DNA of 64,000 bases from Pseudomonas fluorescens (lineage in GTDB: Bacteria > Pseudomonadota > Gammaproteobacteria > Pseudomonadales > Pseudomonadaceae), in contig NZ_CP008896.1 in assembly GCF_000730425.1 (NCBI RefSeq), positions 2,852,001-2,916,000 of the forward strand, in the 5' to 3' direction. Position 1 is the first letter of the stretch; each line of letters begins with the position of its first letter. Below are positions 1 through 8,949 of this stretch, piece by piece. Both the position numbers and the translations under genes were made by a program. Below the pieces are notes generated by a model, which was not told the DNA's origin, ran no database searches, and was given only the letters and a program-made list of their open reading frames with translations.

Positions 1-95
1 TCGAGCAGGGTCCAGGGCGCCAGCCTCTCCCCCAGTTCAACCGCTTGTGCCCACAGGGGCAGAAAGCTCAGAAACACCGCAAGCAAAAGCCTCAC
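1..95 (-). CDS. secreted protein, N-terminal fragment (gene runs off the window)
   Basis: Only about 31 codons lie inside the window. A GTG start preceded at good spacing by AAGGAG opens a peptide with an Arg followed by a Leu/Val/Phe-rich stretch that ends in LWAQA, a typical signal peptidase I site near residue 18. The product is therefore probably periplasmic. The mature part visible (starting VELGERLAPW) is too short to assign a family. The gene is divergent from the DUF1780 gene, with about 100 bp between them. Confidence 0.6.
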   Translation of the reverse strand, partial: MRLLLAVFLSFLPLWAQAVELGERLAPWTLL

Positions 96-197
96 CGCAA
101 ACTCCTTGTGCAAAACCGTCAACCGAACCGCCAGTCTACACCGAGCCTTTTCACACGGGACTTCCTGCGGTCATCATTTGAACGCTAAGCTGGAACT

Positions 198-827
198 ATG
201 GATGACTCAGATTATTTGCGCCTGCTCACCATAGCGGCCGAACAAGCCAATGCGTTCCTGTCCAATGCCCGCAAATGGGAGCGTGAGCGTTGGGTCTGCC
301 AGCGCCTGCTGCAAGGCCTGAATGTGCCCTACCGCGCCGAAGAGTTTCATGCCGCCGGTCAAGAACCGCCGGATGTGCTGTTTCGCGATGCCAGTTTCGA
401 GGTGTTTTTTGTCCTCGACGAAGGCCGGCGCCTGAATGACGAATGGCGCGACGAACTGTTGCGCCGGCGCAGCGCTTTTTCCCTGAGCCAACTGGTAAGG
501 CGTGAAGCCAAACCCAGGCGCATTCCCGCCCAAGAATTCCTGCTGCGCCTGGCTCCGACCCTACGCAAGAAAGCCCACAACTATAAAGAGCGCGGCATGG
601 ACCTGGGGGAGCTGGATATCATCGCCTTCGCTAGCCTCAAACGCGAAGTGCTGGACCTCAACAGCCATTTCCCACCGCCCACCGAATACCTGCGCCAAGG
701 TTGGCGCTCTCTGTCATTGGTCGGTCCGACCTTTGCCCGTGTGCTGTTCGCCCATCCGGACGCACCGGATTTCTTGCGCAACAACCTGGGGCGCAGCATA
801 GTGTTCGACGTGGGTATCAGCCTGTAA
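198..827 (+). CDS. DUF1780 family protein
   Basis: This 209-residue soluble protein has no signal peptide or membrane segment. It matches the DUF1780 family that Pseudomonas keeps directly upstream of DUF3094 and ndh. The sequence is Arg/Glu rich, with a charged N-terminal half (AFLSNARKWERERW) and a conserved-looking middle (FEVFFVLDEGRRLNDEWRDELLRRR). A nuclease-like fold has been suggested for the family, but I see no motif that proves an activity. The gene is followed after 39 bp by DUF3094 and probably shares its transcript. Function is unknown. Confidence 0.8.
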   Translation: MDDSDYLRLLTIAAEQANAFLSNARKWERERWVCQRLLQGLNVPYRAEEFHAAGQEPPDVLFRDASFEVFFVLDEGRRLNDEWRDELLRRRSAFSLSQLVRREAKPRRIPAQEFLLRLAPTLRKKAHNYKERGMDLGELDIIAFASLKREVLDLNSHFPPPTEYLRQGWRSLSLVGPTFARVLFAHPDAPDFLRNNLGRSIVFDVGISL

Positions 828-866
828 CGTGATGCCCTTTTGCAACGTCTACCTGACGAGGCCTTT

Positions 867-1040
867 ATGACCAGCCGCCTGAACCCAGACGACCAACAAC
901 ATGTCGAAGAGTACCTGCAACTGTCCCAACACCAGGTTGAGCGCAAGCCTTTTCGGCCGTGGTTGCTCCTTGGAGTGGTGCTGGTTGTGGTGATTGGCCT
1001 GGGCCTTCTGAGCCGCCTTTTGAGTTATCTGACGCTATGA
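867..1040 (+). CDS. DUF3094 family small membrane protein
   Basis: This 57-residue protein has a hydrophilic N-terminus (MTSRLNPDDQQHVEEYL) and one C-terminal transmembrane helix (about residues 33-53, PWLLLGVVLVVVIGLGLLS). It fits DUF3094, a single-pass inner-membrane family. I chose the ATG at 867 over the upstream TTG at 840 because the family starts at this Met. It sits between the DUF1780 gene and ndh, a fixed trio in Pseudomonas. That suggests, but does not show, a link to the NADH dehydrogenase. Confidence 0.8.
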   Translation: MTSRLNPDDQQHVEEYLQLSQHQVERKPFRPWLLLGVVLVVVIGLGLLSRLLSYLTL

Positions 1041-1100
1041 GCTGCCTGGCGCTCGCTCGGGTAACTGCACCGATTTCTTTTAGCCTTGCGAGATATCCCC

Positions 1101-2399
1101 ATGACCCATCGTATTATTATCGTCGGCGGCGGCGCCGGCGGCCTGGAGTTGGCTACCCGCCTGGGTAAGACCCTGGGCAAGCGCGGTGTCGCCAGCGTCA
1201 CGCTGGTCGACGCCAACCTGACCCATATCTGGAAGCCCCTGCTGCACGAGGTGGCCGCCGGGTCGCTGAACTCTTCTGACGACGAACTCAACTATGTTGC
1301 CCAGGCAAAATGGAACCACTTCGAGTTCCAGCTGGGGCGCATGAGCGGGCTTGATCGTGAACAGAAGAAAATCCAGCTGGCCGCGACCCTGGATGAGGAA
1401 GGTCGGGAACTGGTGCCTGCGCGCGTGTTGAGCTATGACACTCTGGTCATTGCCGTCGGCAGCACCACCAATGACTTCGGCACCGAAGGCGCGGCGCAGC
1501 ACTGCCTGTTTCTTGACACACGCAAACAGGCGGAGCGCTTCCACCAGCAATTGCTCAACCACTACCTGCGCGCCCATGCCGGGCAAAGCGATGTGGTGGA
1601 ACAGATCAGCGTGGCAATCGTTGGCGCTGGAGCTACTGGTGTCGAACTGGCCGCCGAGCTGCACAACGCGGCCCACGAACTGGCGGCCTATGGCCTGGAC
1701 CGGATCAAGCCGGAGAACATGCACATCACCCTGATCGAAGCCGGGCCACGGGTACTGCCTGCCCTGCCAGAGCGGATCAGCGGGCCTGTGCATAAAACCC
1801 TGGAAAAGCTAGGGGTGACGGTCATGACCAACTCAGCCGTGAGCGAAGTCACTGCCGACAGCCTGATTACCAGCAGTGGCCAGGTGATTCCCGCCAGCCT
1901 CAAGGTGTGGGCCGCCGGGATTCGCGCGCCAGGTTTCCTCAAGGACATCGACGGCCTGGAGACCAACCGCATCAACCAACTGCAGGTGCTGCCAACGCTG
2001 CAGACCACCCGTGACGAGAATATCTTCTCCTTTGGCGACTGTGCAGCCTGCCCGCAGCCGGGCACGGATCGCAACGTTCCACCACGGGCACAAGCGGCGC
2101 ATCAGCAGGCATCGCTACTGGCCAAATCCCTGAAACTGCGCATCGAAGGCAAGGCGCTGCCCAACTACAAGTACACCGACTACGGTTCACTGATCTCGCT
2201 GTCGCGTTTTTCGGCCGTGGGTAACTTGATGGGCAACCTGACCGGCAGCGTGATGCTCGAAGGCTGGCTGGCGCGGATGTTCTATGTGTCGCTGTACCGC
2301 ATGCACCAGATGGCTTTGTACGGGTTCTTCCGCACGATGATGTTGATGCTGGGCAGCAAGATTGGGCGGGGCACCGAGCCACGCCTCAAGCTCCACTAA
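1101..2399 (+). CDS. ndh: type II NADH:quinone oxidoreductase (NDH-2)
   Basis: This 432-residue FAD enzyme oxidises NADH and reduces quinone at the inner membrane without pumping protons. The N-terminal FAD-binding Rossmann motif is clear (IIIVGGGAGGLELATRLG, residues 4-21), and a second nucleotide motif (VAIVGAGATGVELAAEL) near residue 175 binds NADH. A conserved FAD motif (ENIFSFGDCAA) lies near residue 310. The C-terminal about 60 residues are hydrophobic and amphipathic (GWLARMFYVSLYRMHQMALYGFFRTMMLMLG), as expected for membrane attachment. The ATG at 1101 is chosen over a 5-codon TTG extension because the Rossmann strand follows directly. Confidence 0.93.
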   Translation: MTHRIIIVGGGAGGLELATRLGKTLGKRGVASVTLVDANLTHIWKPLLHEVAAGSLNSSDDELNYVAQAKWNHFEFQLGRMSGLDREQKKIQLAATLDEEGRELVPARVLSYDTLVIAVGSTTNDFGTEGAAQHCLFLDTRKQAERFHQQLLNHYLRAHAGQSDVVEQISVAIVGAGATGVELAAELHNAAHELAAYGLDRIKPENMHITLIEAGPRVLPALPERISGPVHKTLEKLGVTVMTNSAVSEVTADSLITSSGQVIPASLKVWAAGIRAPGFLKDIDGLETNRINQLQVLPTLQTTRDENIFSFGDCAACPQPGTDRNVPPRAQAAHQQASLLAKSLKLRIEGKALPNYKYTDYGSLISLSRFSAVGNLMGNLTGSVMLEGWLARMFYVSLYRMHQMALYGFFRTMMLMLGSKIGRGTEPRLKLH

Positions 2400-2426
2400 C
2401 AACACGGTCCCGAATGGGGCTGGATC

Positions 2427-2457
2427 AATGTGGGAGATGGCTTGCCCCTCCCACATT
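2427..2457. repeat. degenerate REP-like inverted repeat after ndh
   Basis: Perfect 10-bp arms (AATGTGGGAG / CTCCCACATT) enclose a core resembling GGCTTGCC. It looks like a decayed REP element. There is no T-run, so it is not called a terminator. Confidence 0.6.
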
Positions 2458-2488
2458 TGATCGGCGGTACCTTCAGGTTTGCGCAGGC

Positions 2489-2519
2489 AAAAAAAATCCC
2501 CGTATCGTTCGATACGAGG
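2489..2519 (-). terminator. Rho-independent terminator after the last tRNA-Pro
   Basis: Read on the minus strand, a 10-bp stem (CCTCGTATCG / CGATACGGGG, one T-G pair) with a tiny loop is followed by ATTTTTTTT. It lies just downstream of the second tRNA-Pro copy. Confidence 0.85.
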
Positions 2520-2529
2520 ACTTTTAATA

Positions 2530-2606
2530 TGGTCGGGGTAAGGGGATTCGAACTCCTGACATCCTGCTCCCAAAGCAGGCGCGCTACCGGACTGCGCTAT
2601 ACCCCG
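2530..2606 (-). tRNA. tRNA-Pro(UGG), distal copy
   Basis: This 77-nt tRNA includes an encoded CCA. The acceptor stem is CGGGGTA/TACCCCG and the anticodon loop is TTTGGGA, giving UGG. It is identical to the copy at 2784-2860. Its 5' end lies only 2 nt from the U-tract of the terminator at 2609-2638, so it has no obvious promoter of its own. Confidence 0.95.
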
Positions 2607-2608
2607 GT

Positions 2609-2638
2609 AAAAAAAAGGCGACCTTTTCAAGTCGCCTT
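2609..2638 (-). terminator. Rho-independent terminator between tRNA-Lys and the distal tRNA-Pro
   Basis: On the minus strand, 8-bp arms AAGGCGAC/GTCGCCTT are followed by a run of eight T. It should end the Asn-Pro-Lys transcript, which leaves the distal tRNA-Pro dependent on read-through or an unseen promoter. Confidence 0.85.
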
Positions 2639-2702
2639 CTTCAATCAGGGCTTTTGGCCTCTGATCTTAAGATTCGATTCCAGCGTTAACTGGTTTCAAA
2701 AA

Positions 2703-2778
2703 TGGTGGGTCGTGTGGGATTCGAACCTACGACCAATTGGTTAAAAGCCAACTGCTCTACCAACTGAGCTAACGACCC
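2703..2778 (-). tRNA. tRNA-Lys(UUU)
   Basis: This 76-nt tRNA includes an encoded CCA. The acceptor stem is GGGTCGT/ACGACCC, and the anticodon loop CTTTTAA gives UUU. It is third in the minus-strand tRNA operon. Confidence 0.95.
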
Positions 2779-2783
2779 AAAAA

Positions 2784-2860
2784 TGGTCGGGGTAAGGGGA
2801 TTCGAACTCCTGACATCCTGCTCCCAAAGCAGGCGCGCTACCGGACTGCGCTATACCCCG
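2784..2860 (-). tRNA. tRNA-Pro(UGG), proximal copy
   Basis: This 77-nt tRNA has an encoded CCA and anticodon UGG. It is identical over its full length to the distal copy at 2530-2606. It lies 5 nt upstream of tRNA-Lys in the transcript, a spacing typical of a processed polycistronic tRNA. Confidence 0.95.
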
Positions 2861-2869
2861 GTTTGAAAT

Positions 2870-2945
2870 TGGCTCCGTGACCAGGACTCGAACCTGGGAC
2901 CCAATGATTAACAGTCATTTGCTCTACCGACTGAGCTATCACGGA
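2870..2945 (-). tRNA. tRNA-Asn(GUU)
   Basis: This 76-nt tRNA includes an encoded CCA. The acceptor stem is TCCGTGA/TCACGGA, the discriminator is G, and the anticodon loop CTGTTAA gives GUU. It is the first tRNA after the promoter at 3033-3060. Confidence 0.95.
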
Positions 2946-3032
2946 ACTACATATTTCAAAGTACTACGATGTTACTGACTACCTTCTCTTCGACCTGTCC
3001 GTATCGCTACGTTCGTGTCTCTGAGGCGCGCT

Positions 3033-3060
3033 ATTCTACAATCTTAAAAACCCCTGTCAA
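3033..3060 (-). promoter_or_regulatory. sigma-70 promoter of the tRNA operon
   Basis: On the minus strand there is a perfect -35 TTGACA (3060-3055), a 16-nt spacer and -10 TAGAAT (3038-3033), followed by a GC-rich discriminator (AGCGCGCC). Such a discriminator is usual for stringently controlled stable-RNA promoters. The rest of the 2946-3245 gap is AT-rich and otherwise holds only the clpB terminator. Confidence 0.8.
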
Positions 3061-3192
3061 CCCTTTAAATTGCTTTTAAGACAATGATTTGCGCTTCTTT
3101 CTGATTTCTCCTTGGGGAGAAGAAACCCGTGGGCTGACGTTGCTGCGGGGCGCACTTTACAAGCCTTTGCCTTACAGTTCAACGCCCTATCG

Positions 3193-3220
3193 AAAAAAAA
3201 GGCCCCGCAATGCGGGGCCT
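3193..3220 (-). terminator. clpB terminator
   Basis: On the minus strand a GGCCCCGC/GCGGGGCC hairpin is followed by eight T, 25 bp beyond the clpB stop. Confidence 0.9.
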
Positions 3221-3245
3221 CTGCTTACAACCACCCAACCCGGGC

Positions 3246-5810
3246 TTAGTGGAAGACGATTTCGTCGTTTTCCACGGCAGCCTTGACGTGGGTCCCCGGC
3301 ATAAAGCTGCCCGACAGGATCAATTGCGCCAGCGGGTTCTCGATCCAGCGCTGGATCGCACGTTTCAAAGGCCGTGCGCCATACACCGGGTCGTAGCCGA
3401 CGGCGATCAACTTGTCCAAGGCCTCGCTGCTCAGTTCCAGCACCAGCTCGCGCTCTGCCAGACGACTGCGCAGGCGACCCAATTGGATCTCGGTAATGCC
3501 GGCGATCTGATCCCGCGCCAGCGGCTCGAAGATCACCACTTCATCGACCCGGTTGATAAATTCCGGGCGGAAGTGACTGGTCAGTGCGTCCATTACCGCA
3601 GCACGCTGGCCTTCACGATCCCCGACCATTTCCTGGATCTGTACCGAGCCCAGGTTGGAGGTCATCACAATCACCGTATTACGGAAGTCTACGGTCCGCC
3701 CGTGGCTGTCCGTCAGCCGGCCATCTTCCAACACTTGCAGCAACACGTTGAACACATCCGGGTGGGCCTTCTCGACCTCATCCAGCAGTATCACCGAGTA
3801 AGGCTTGCGCCGTACGGCCTCGGTCAGGTAGCCGCCTTCCTCATAGCCCACATAGCCCGGTGGCGCTCCGATCAAACGAGCCACGGAGTGTTTCTCCATG
3901 AACTCGGACATATCAATGCGCACCATCGCCTCTTCTGTATCAAAGAGGAACTCGGCCAGGGCCTTGCACAACTCGGTCTTACCCACACCGGTCGGGCCGA
4001 GGAACATGAACGAGCCACTTGGGCGATTTGGGTCGGACAAACCGGCCCGGGAACGCCGTACCGCATTGGACACCGCCACCACGGCCTCTTCCTGGCCAAT
4101 CACGCGCTGGTGCAACAGGCTTTCCATGCGCAACAGTTTGTCACGCTCCCCTTCCAGCATCTTCGATACTGGAATGCCGGTCCATTTGGAGACCACCTCG
4201 GCAATTTCTTCCTCGGTCACCTTGCTGCGCAACAACTGATTCTCGCTATGGCCATGCTGGTCGACCATTTGCAGGCTGCGCTCCAGGTCCGGGATCACCC
4301 CGTACTGCAACTCTGCCATGCGGTTCAGGTCGCCTTTACGGCGTGCAGCTTCCAGTTCCTGGCGCGACTGTTCGATCTTTTGCTGGATCTGTGCGGAACC
4401 CTGTACTTCGGCTTTTTCCGAGGTCCAGATTTCTTCCAGGTCCGAATACTCCCGTTCCAGGCGCACGATTTCTTCCTGGAGTTTTTCCAGGCGTTTCTTC
4501 GCCGCGTCATCGTCCTCTTTCTTCAGCGCCTGGGATTCGACTTTCAGTTGAATCAGACGGCGCTCCAGGCGATCCAACACCTCAGGCTTGGAATCGATCT
4601 CCATGCGAATCCGGCTGGCCGCTTCGTCGATCAGGTCAATGGCCTTGTCCGGCAACTGACGATCAGTGATGTAACGATGGCTCAATTTGGCCGCCGCAAT
4701 GATCGCGCCGTCGGTGATCGCCACGCGGTGGTGGACCTCATACCGCTCTTTCAGGCCACGCAGGATCGCGATGGTGTCTTCCTCGCTCGGCTCTTCCACC
4801 AGGACTTTCTGGAAACGACGCTCAAGGGCCGCGTCTTTTTCAATGTACTGGCGGTACTCGTTGAGCGTGGTAGCACCCACACAGTGCAACTCACCCCGTG
4901 CCAATGCAGGCTTGAGCATATTGCCCGCGTCCATCGAGCCTTCGCCCTTACCGGCGCCGACCATAGTGTGCAGTTCGTCGATAAACAGAATGATCTGCCC
5001 TTCCTGCTTCGACAACTCGTTAAGCAAGGATTTGAGGCGCTCTTCGAACTCACCACGGAACTTGGCACCGGCGATCAACGCCCCCATATCCAGGGACAGC
5101 AAGCGCTTGCCCTTAAGGCCGTCCGGCACCTCACCATTAATGATGCGCTGGGCCAGGCCTTCGGCGATGGCGGTTTTACCCACACCAGGTTCACCGATCA
5201 GCACCGGGTTATTCTTGGTGCGACGCTGCAAGACCTGAATGGTGCGACGAATTTCGTCATCACGGCCGATTACCGGATCCAACTTGCCGTCTTCGGCGCG
5301 CTTGGTCAGATCGACGGTGTACTTGTCCAGGGCCTGGCGCGACTCCTCATGGTTGGGGTCATTCACCGCCTCGCCGCCGCGCAGGTTGTTGATGGCATTT
5401 TCCAGGGCCTTTTTGCTCACACCCTGGCCCAGCAACAACTTGCCAAGCTTGCTGTTGTCATCCATGGCAGCGAGCAGTACCAGTTCGCTGGAGATGAACT
5501 GGTCACCCTTCTGCTGGGCTAGGCGATCTGCCTGGTTGAGCAGGCGTGCCAAATCCTGGGACATATTTACGTCGCCCGTCGGATTCTGGATTTTCGGCAG
5601 TTGGTCGAGCTCTTTGCTCAACTCCTTGCGCAAGCTGTTGACGTCGAAGCCCACCTGCATCAACAGGGGTTTTATAGAACCACCCTGTTGTTCGAGGAGC
5701 GCCTGCATCAAGTGCGCGGGCTCGATGGCCGAATGGTCGAGGCCAACTGCCAGAGATTGGGAATCCGATAACGCCAATTGTAATTTGCTGGTTAAACGAT
5801 CAATACGCAT
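3246..5810 (-). CDS. clpB: ATP-dependent disaggregase chaperone ClpB
   Basis: This 854-residue, full-length Hsp104/ClpB hexameric chaperone dissolves protein aggregates together with DnaK. The N domain covers about residues 1-145 and starts [24 protein letters not shown]1 carries Walker A GEPGVGKT (about 206) and Walker [11 protein letters not shown] charged coiled-coil M domain spans about 400-525. NBD2 has Walker A GPTGVGKT (about 605) and Walker [15 protein letters not shown]. The gene is alone in its transcript, with a sigma-32 promoter upstream and a strong terminator downstream, so expression should follow heat shock. Confidence 0.98.
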   Translation of the reverse strand: MRIDRLTSKLQLALSDSQSLAVGLDHSAIEPAHLMQALLEQQGGSIKPLLMQVGFDVNSLRKELSKELDQLPKIQNPTGDVNMSQDLARLLNQADRLAQQKGDQFISSELVLLAAMDDNSKLGKLLLGQGVSKKALENAINNLRGGEAVNDPNHEESRQALDKYTVDLTKRAEDGKLDPVIGRDDEIRRTIQVLQRRTKNNPVLIGEPGVGKTAIAEGLAQRIINGEVPDGLKGKRLLSLDMGALIAGAKFRGEFEERLKSLLNELSKQEGQIILFIDELHTMVGAGKGEGSMDAGNMLKPALARGELHCVGATTLNEYRQYIEKDAALERRFQKVLVEEPSEEDTIAILRGLKERYEVHHRVAITDGAIIAAAKLSHRYITDRQLPDKAIDLIDEAASRIRMEIDSKPEVLDRLERRLIQLKVESQALKKEDDDAAKKRLEKLQEEIVRLEREYSDLEEIWTSEKAEVQGSAQIQQKIEQSRQELEAARRKGDLNRMAELQYGVIPDLERSLQMVDQHGHSENQLLRSKVTEEEIAEVVSKWTGIPVSKMLEGERDKLLRMESLLHQRVIGQEEAVVAVSNAVRRSRAGLSDPNRPSGSFMFLGPTGVGKTELCKALAEFLFDTEEAMVRIDMSEFMEKHSVARLIGAPPGYVGYEEGGYLTEAVRRKPYSVILLDEVEKAHPDVFNVLLQVLEDGRLTDSHGRTVDFRNTVIVMTSNLGSVQIQEMVGDREGQRAAVMDALTSHFRPEFINRVDEVVIFEPLARDQIAGITEIQLGRLRSRLAERELVLELSSEALDKLIAVGYDPVYGARPLKRAIQRWIENPLAQLILSGSFMPGTHVKAAVENDEIVFH

Positions 5811-5843
5811 TAGTCACCTTCCTTTTGAGCAGGCCGGAGCTAT

Positions 5844-5868
5844 GTGCGAGCGAGCTTGCTCGCGAGTA
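5844..5868. repeat. REP-like palindrome in the clpB 5' untranslated leader
   Basis: The core GCGAGCGAGCTTGCTCGCGA resembles the GGGCTTGCTCGCGA half of the local REP class and can fold back on itself. It lies between the sigma-32 promoter and the clpB start, so it would be present in the heat-shock mRNA. Confidence 0.55.
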
Positions 5869-5905
5869 ACGCATCCTGAATGAAGAAACCTGCCAGATGC
5901 CCTTA

Positions 5906-5934
5906 TAGATGGGGGGGATTCTGGAAGATTCAAG
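5906..5934 (-). promoter_or_regulatory. sigma-32 (heat-shock) promoter of clpB
   Basis: On the minus strand, -35 CTTGAA (5934-5929), a 14-nt spacer and -10 CCCCATCTA (5914-5906) match the RpoH consensus almost perfectly. Transcription should start about 90 nt upstream of the clpB ATG. Confidence 0.88.
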
Positions 5935-5964
5935 CCGGCGATGCTTGATGTGGATCAGGGGAGT

Positions 5965-6690
5965 CTAGCGCTCGAGCCAGATAAGGGAGGCAAATCGACC
6001 CGTGCGCGGGTTACGCCGGTAAGAAAAGAAGCGCTGGTCGGTCACGGTGCACAAACCACCACCATAGACAGCAGTGATACCGCGTGCGGCCAGGCGCAGG
6101 CGCGCCAACTGGTAGATATCGGCCAGAAACTTGCCAGGGTTGTGGCTGGGAACGAAGGCCTGCGCCGCTTGTGGGTGTTGCTGCAGGAAGGCTTCACGCA
6201 CTTCCGGGCCGACTTCAAAGGCCTTAGGACCAATCGCCGGGCCCAACCAGACCAGTACATCGGCAGGCGCAGCATCCAGGCTTTCAGCGGCAGCTTCCAG
6301 CACGCCCGCCGCCAAGCCGCGCCAACCGGCATGGGCCGCAGCGACCCGGGTCCCGGTCTTGTTGCAAAACAAGGCGGGCAGGCAATCGGCTGTCATCGCC
6401 GTGCAGGCGATACCGGGCGTGTCGGTCCAACTGCCATCGGCCTCGGCAATCTGTTTCGGATCGGCCTCGACCACGACCACACCATGGACCTGGCGCAACC
6501 AAGCTGGCTGGATATCGAACGCGGCCGTGAGGCGACGGCGATTCTCCAGCACAGCCTCATGGCTGTCCTGGACATGATCGCCAAGATTGAGGCTATCGAA
6601 CGGCGCCAGGCTGACGCCGCCCGCACGGGTGGTGACGCAGGCTTTCACCCCGGCCGGCGCAGGCCAGTCAGGAATCAGCCAGTCATTCAT
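5965..6690 (-). CDS. pgeF: peptidoglycan editing factor PgeF / YfiH (multicopper polyphenol oxidase family)
   Basis: This 241-residue cytoplasmic protein belongs to the DUF152/YfiH family, which removes wrongly incorporated amino acids from muropeptide precursors and has also been reported to act on purine nucleosides. Family signatures include KACVTTRAGGVS, TADCLPALFCNKTGTRVAAAHAGWRGLAAGV (a metal-binding His and Cys) and a C-terminal SYRRNPRTGRFASLIWL. The start ATG overlaps the rluD stop by 4 nt, so the two are translationally coupled. Confidence 0.93.
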   Translation of the reverse strand: MNDWLIPDWPAPAGVKACVTTRAGGVSLAPFDSLNLGDHVQDSHEAVLENRRRLTAAFDIQPAWLRQVHGVVVVEADPKQIAEADGSWTDTPGIACTAMTADCLPALFCNKTGTRVAAAHAGWRGLAAGVLEAAAESLDAAPADVLVWLGPAIGPKAFEVGPEVREAFLQQHPQAAQAFVPSHNPGKFLADIYQLARLRLAARGITAVYGGGLCTVTDQRFFSYRRNPRTGRFASLIWLER

Positions 6691-7649
6691 CCGACAAAGG
6701 CCTCGCGGTCCTGCTTGAGTAGCGACAGCAACCAGACAAAGTCGTCTGGCAATGGCGACTCCCAGCTCATGCGCTCACCGCTCGTCGGATGATCCAGTTC
6801 CAGGAAACGCGCATGCAACGCCTGGCGCGGGAACGACTTCAGCGACTCGACCATGGTTACACTGGCGGCCGGCGGAATACGGAAGCGGCCACCGTAGGCC
6901 GGATCGCCGACCAACGGGAAGTTGATATGCGCCATATGCACCCGGATCTGGTGGGTACGGCCGGTTTCCAGCTTGACCCGCACATGGGTGTGGGAGCGGA
7001 AACGCTCCAGCACACGGTAGTGGCTGACGGCCTGCTTACCGCCCTCCATCACCGCCATGCGCTGGCGCTGCTGGCCGTGACGACCGATAGGCGCGTTGAT
7101 CTTGCCACCGGCCACCACCACACCAATCACGATGCACTCATAGATGCGGCTGACGCTGCGGCTCTGCAATTGTGTGACCAACTGCGTCTGGGCCTGGATA
7201 GTCTTGGCCACCACCATCAGACCGGTGGTGTCTTTGTCCAGACGATGGACGATGCCGCAGCGCGGGACATTGATGATGTCCGGCACATGGTGCAACAAGG
7301 CATTGAGCAAGGTGCCATCAGCATGCCCGGCCGCCGGGTGAACCACCAGGCCTGCGGGTTTGTTGATTACCAGAATGTCGTCGTCTTCATAGACGATATC
7401 CAGCTCGATATCCTGGGCGATCCATTCTCCCTGGGCTTCCTGCTCGGCAGTCAGCTCAAGAACCGAACCGCCATGAACTATGTCTCGCGGGCGGATAACC
7501 GCTCCATCCACAGTCAGGCGGCCGTCTTTGATCCAGGCGGAAAGGCGCGAGCGCGAGTGCTCAGCGAATAGTTGTGCGGCGACTTGATCGAGGCGTTGGC
7601 CGCCCAATTCGGACGGCACCTCTGCGCGAAGTTCAATTTTATCGGACAT
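6687..7649 (-). CDS. rluD: 23S rRNA pseudouridine(1911/1915/1917) synthase RluD
   Basis: This 320-residue protein has an N-terminal S4 RNA-binding domain (about 12-70, RLDQVAAQLFAEHSRSRLSAWI). The catalytic RluA-type domain follows, with the HRLDKDTTGLMV motif whose Asp is the nucleophile, and TGRTHQIRVH near the C-terminus. RluD modifies helix 69 of 23S rRNA and is the growth-critical pseudouridine synthase in gamma-proteobacteria. It forms an operon with pgeF and is divergent from bamD, the usual gamma-proteobacterial arrangement. Confidence 0.96.
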   Translation of the reverse strand: MSDKIELRAEVPSELGGQRLDQVAAQLFAEHSRSRLSAWIKDGRLTVDGAVIRPRDIVHGGSVLELTAEQEAQGEWIAQDIELDIVYEDDDILVINKPAGLVVHPAAGHADGTLLNALLHHVPDIINVPRCGIVHRLDKDTTGLMVVAKTIQAQTQLVTQLQSRSVSRIYECIVIGVVVAGGKINAPIGRHGQQRQRMAVMEGGKQAVSHYRVLERFRSHTHVRVKLETGRTHQIRVHMAHINFPLVGDPAYGGRFRIPPAASVTMVESLKSFPRQALHARFLELDHPTSGERMSWESPLPDDFVWLLSLLKQDREAFVG

Positions 7650-7716
7650 GCTCAGACTAGGCGTGGCACAGCCTTTGGTTTCGGCTGCGCGCTTGTGGTT
7701 AAATACGGCGTCTTTT

Positions 7717-7738
7717 GCCCCGAGGCTTTCATCGGGGC
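7717..7738. other. GC-rich hairpin in the rluD-bamD spacer
   Basis: Seven-bp arms GCCCCGA/TCGGGGC with an 8-nt loop lie about 60 bp before the bamD ATG. There is no U-tract on either side. It may shape the bamD leader, but no function can be assigned. Confidence 0.35.
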
Positions 7739-7798
7739 GCTCATCATAACAGGACGGCCCCGCCCAAGACAGCGGCCGTCATAGGGACGCAAGCCGCC

Positions 7799-8824
7799 AT
7801 GCAAGTGAAACACCTGCTGCTGATCGCCATCCTCGCCATGACTGCTGCTTGCTCGTCAACAAAGGACGTCGTCGACGAAAACCTCAGTGAAGTCGAGCTG
7901 TACCAGCAGGCTCAGGCCGACCTGGACAATAATAGCTACACAAGCGCCACGGCCAAGCTCAAGGCCCTGGAGTCGCGTTATCCGTTTGGCCGCTATGCCG
8001 ACCAGGCCCAGCTCGAACTGATCTATGCGAACTACAAGAACGCCGAGCCGGAAGCTGCCAAGTCCGCTGCCGAGCGTTTTATCCGCCTGCACCCACAACA
8101 TCCGAACGTAGACTACGCCTACTACCTCAAGGGCCTGACCTCGTTTGACCAGGACGTCGGCCTGCTGGCGCGCTTCCTGCCGCTGGACATGACCAAGCGT
8201 GACCCAGGCGCCGCGCGCGACTCCTATAACGAATTCGCCCAACTGACCAGCCGCTTCCCCAACAGCCGCTACGCCCCGGACGCCAAGCAGCGCATGATTT
8301 ACCTGCGCAACCTGCTGGCGTCCTACGAAATCCACGTAGCCCACTACTACCTGACACGCCAGGCCTATGTGGCTGCCGCCAACCGTGGTCGCTATGTGGT
8401 GGAAAACTTCCAGGAAACCCCTTCCGTAGGTGATGGCCTGGCAGTAATGACCGAGGCTTACCAGCGCCTGCACCTGGACACACTGGCAGCTACCAGCCTG
8501 GAAACCCTGAAGCTCAACTACCCGGACCACCCTAGCCTGCAAGACGGCCAGTTTGTCCCGCAGGTTGCCGAAGCAGACAACCGCTCGTGGCTGAGCAAGT
8601 ACACCCTGGGCCTGATCGAGTCCCGTCCACCGTTGCCGCCGGGCGAAACCCGCGCCAACCAAGACGTTCTCAAGCAGTATCAAGACGCCAAGGACGCCAT
8701 TCCGTCCGAGCTCAAGCCACACGACGAAAACGGCGACGTGATCGAAGAAGAAGCACCAGAAGCCCTGGGCAACAACCAGGATCGCTCGTGGTTCAGCTAC
8801 ATGACGTTCGGTGTCTTTGACTGA
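7799..8824 (+). CDS. bamD: outer-membrane assembly lipoprotein BamD (ComL)
   Basis: This 341-residue lipoprotein is part of the BAM complex that inserts beta-barrels into the outer membrane. The lipobox MTAAC puts the lipidated Cys at residue 18. Five TPR-like repeats follow from about residue 30 ([18 protein letters not shown]). The C-terminus is extended and acidic compared with enteric BamD, as is usual in Pseudomonas. The ATG at 7799 is preferred over an upstream ATG because it begins the signal peptide directly. A strong terminator follows at 8844. Confidence 0.96.
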   Translation: MQVKHLLLIAILAMTAACSSTKDVVDENLSEVELYQQAQADLDNNSYTSATAKLKALESRYPFGRYADQAQLELIYANYKNAEPEAAKSAAERFIRLHPQHPNVDYAYYLKGLTSFDQDVGLLARFLPLDMTKRDPGAARDSYNEFAQLTSRFPNSRYAPDAKQRMIYLRNLLASYEIHVAHYYLTRQAYVAAANRGRYVVENFQETPSVGDGLAVMTEAYQRLHLDTLAATSLETLKLNYPDHPSLQDGQFVPQVAEADNRSWLSKYTLGLIESRPPLPPGETRANQDVLKQYQDAKDAIPSELKPHDENGDVIEEEAPEALGNNQDRSWFSYMTFGVFD

Positions 8825-8843
8825 CCCTGTCTGGCAGCACAAG

Positions 8844-8869
8844 AAGGAGCCCCTCGGGGCTCCTTTTTT
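8844..8869 (+). terminator. bamD terminator
   Basis: The GGAGCCC/GGGCTCC hairpin with a short loop is followed by six T, 20 bp after the bamD stop. Confidence 0.9.
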
Positions 8870-8949
8870 AATGGCGCGACTTTATTACCCTGTGCGCCAC
8901 TGACATCCTTGGCTAAACTGCCCGATTCATTGTCGAGAAGCTGCCTGCC

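Noticed and set aside
2430..2744. short open frame across the tRNA genes
   Set aside because: It overlaps tRNA-Pro and tRNA-Lys on the other strand and has no protein-like features.
3210..5522. 770-codon open frame on the plus strand across clpB
   Set aside because: It is the antisense shadow of clpB, whose minus-strand product is a full-length ClpB. Codon bias in GC-rich DNA opens such frames.
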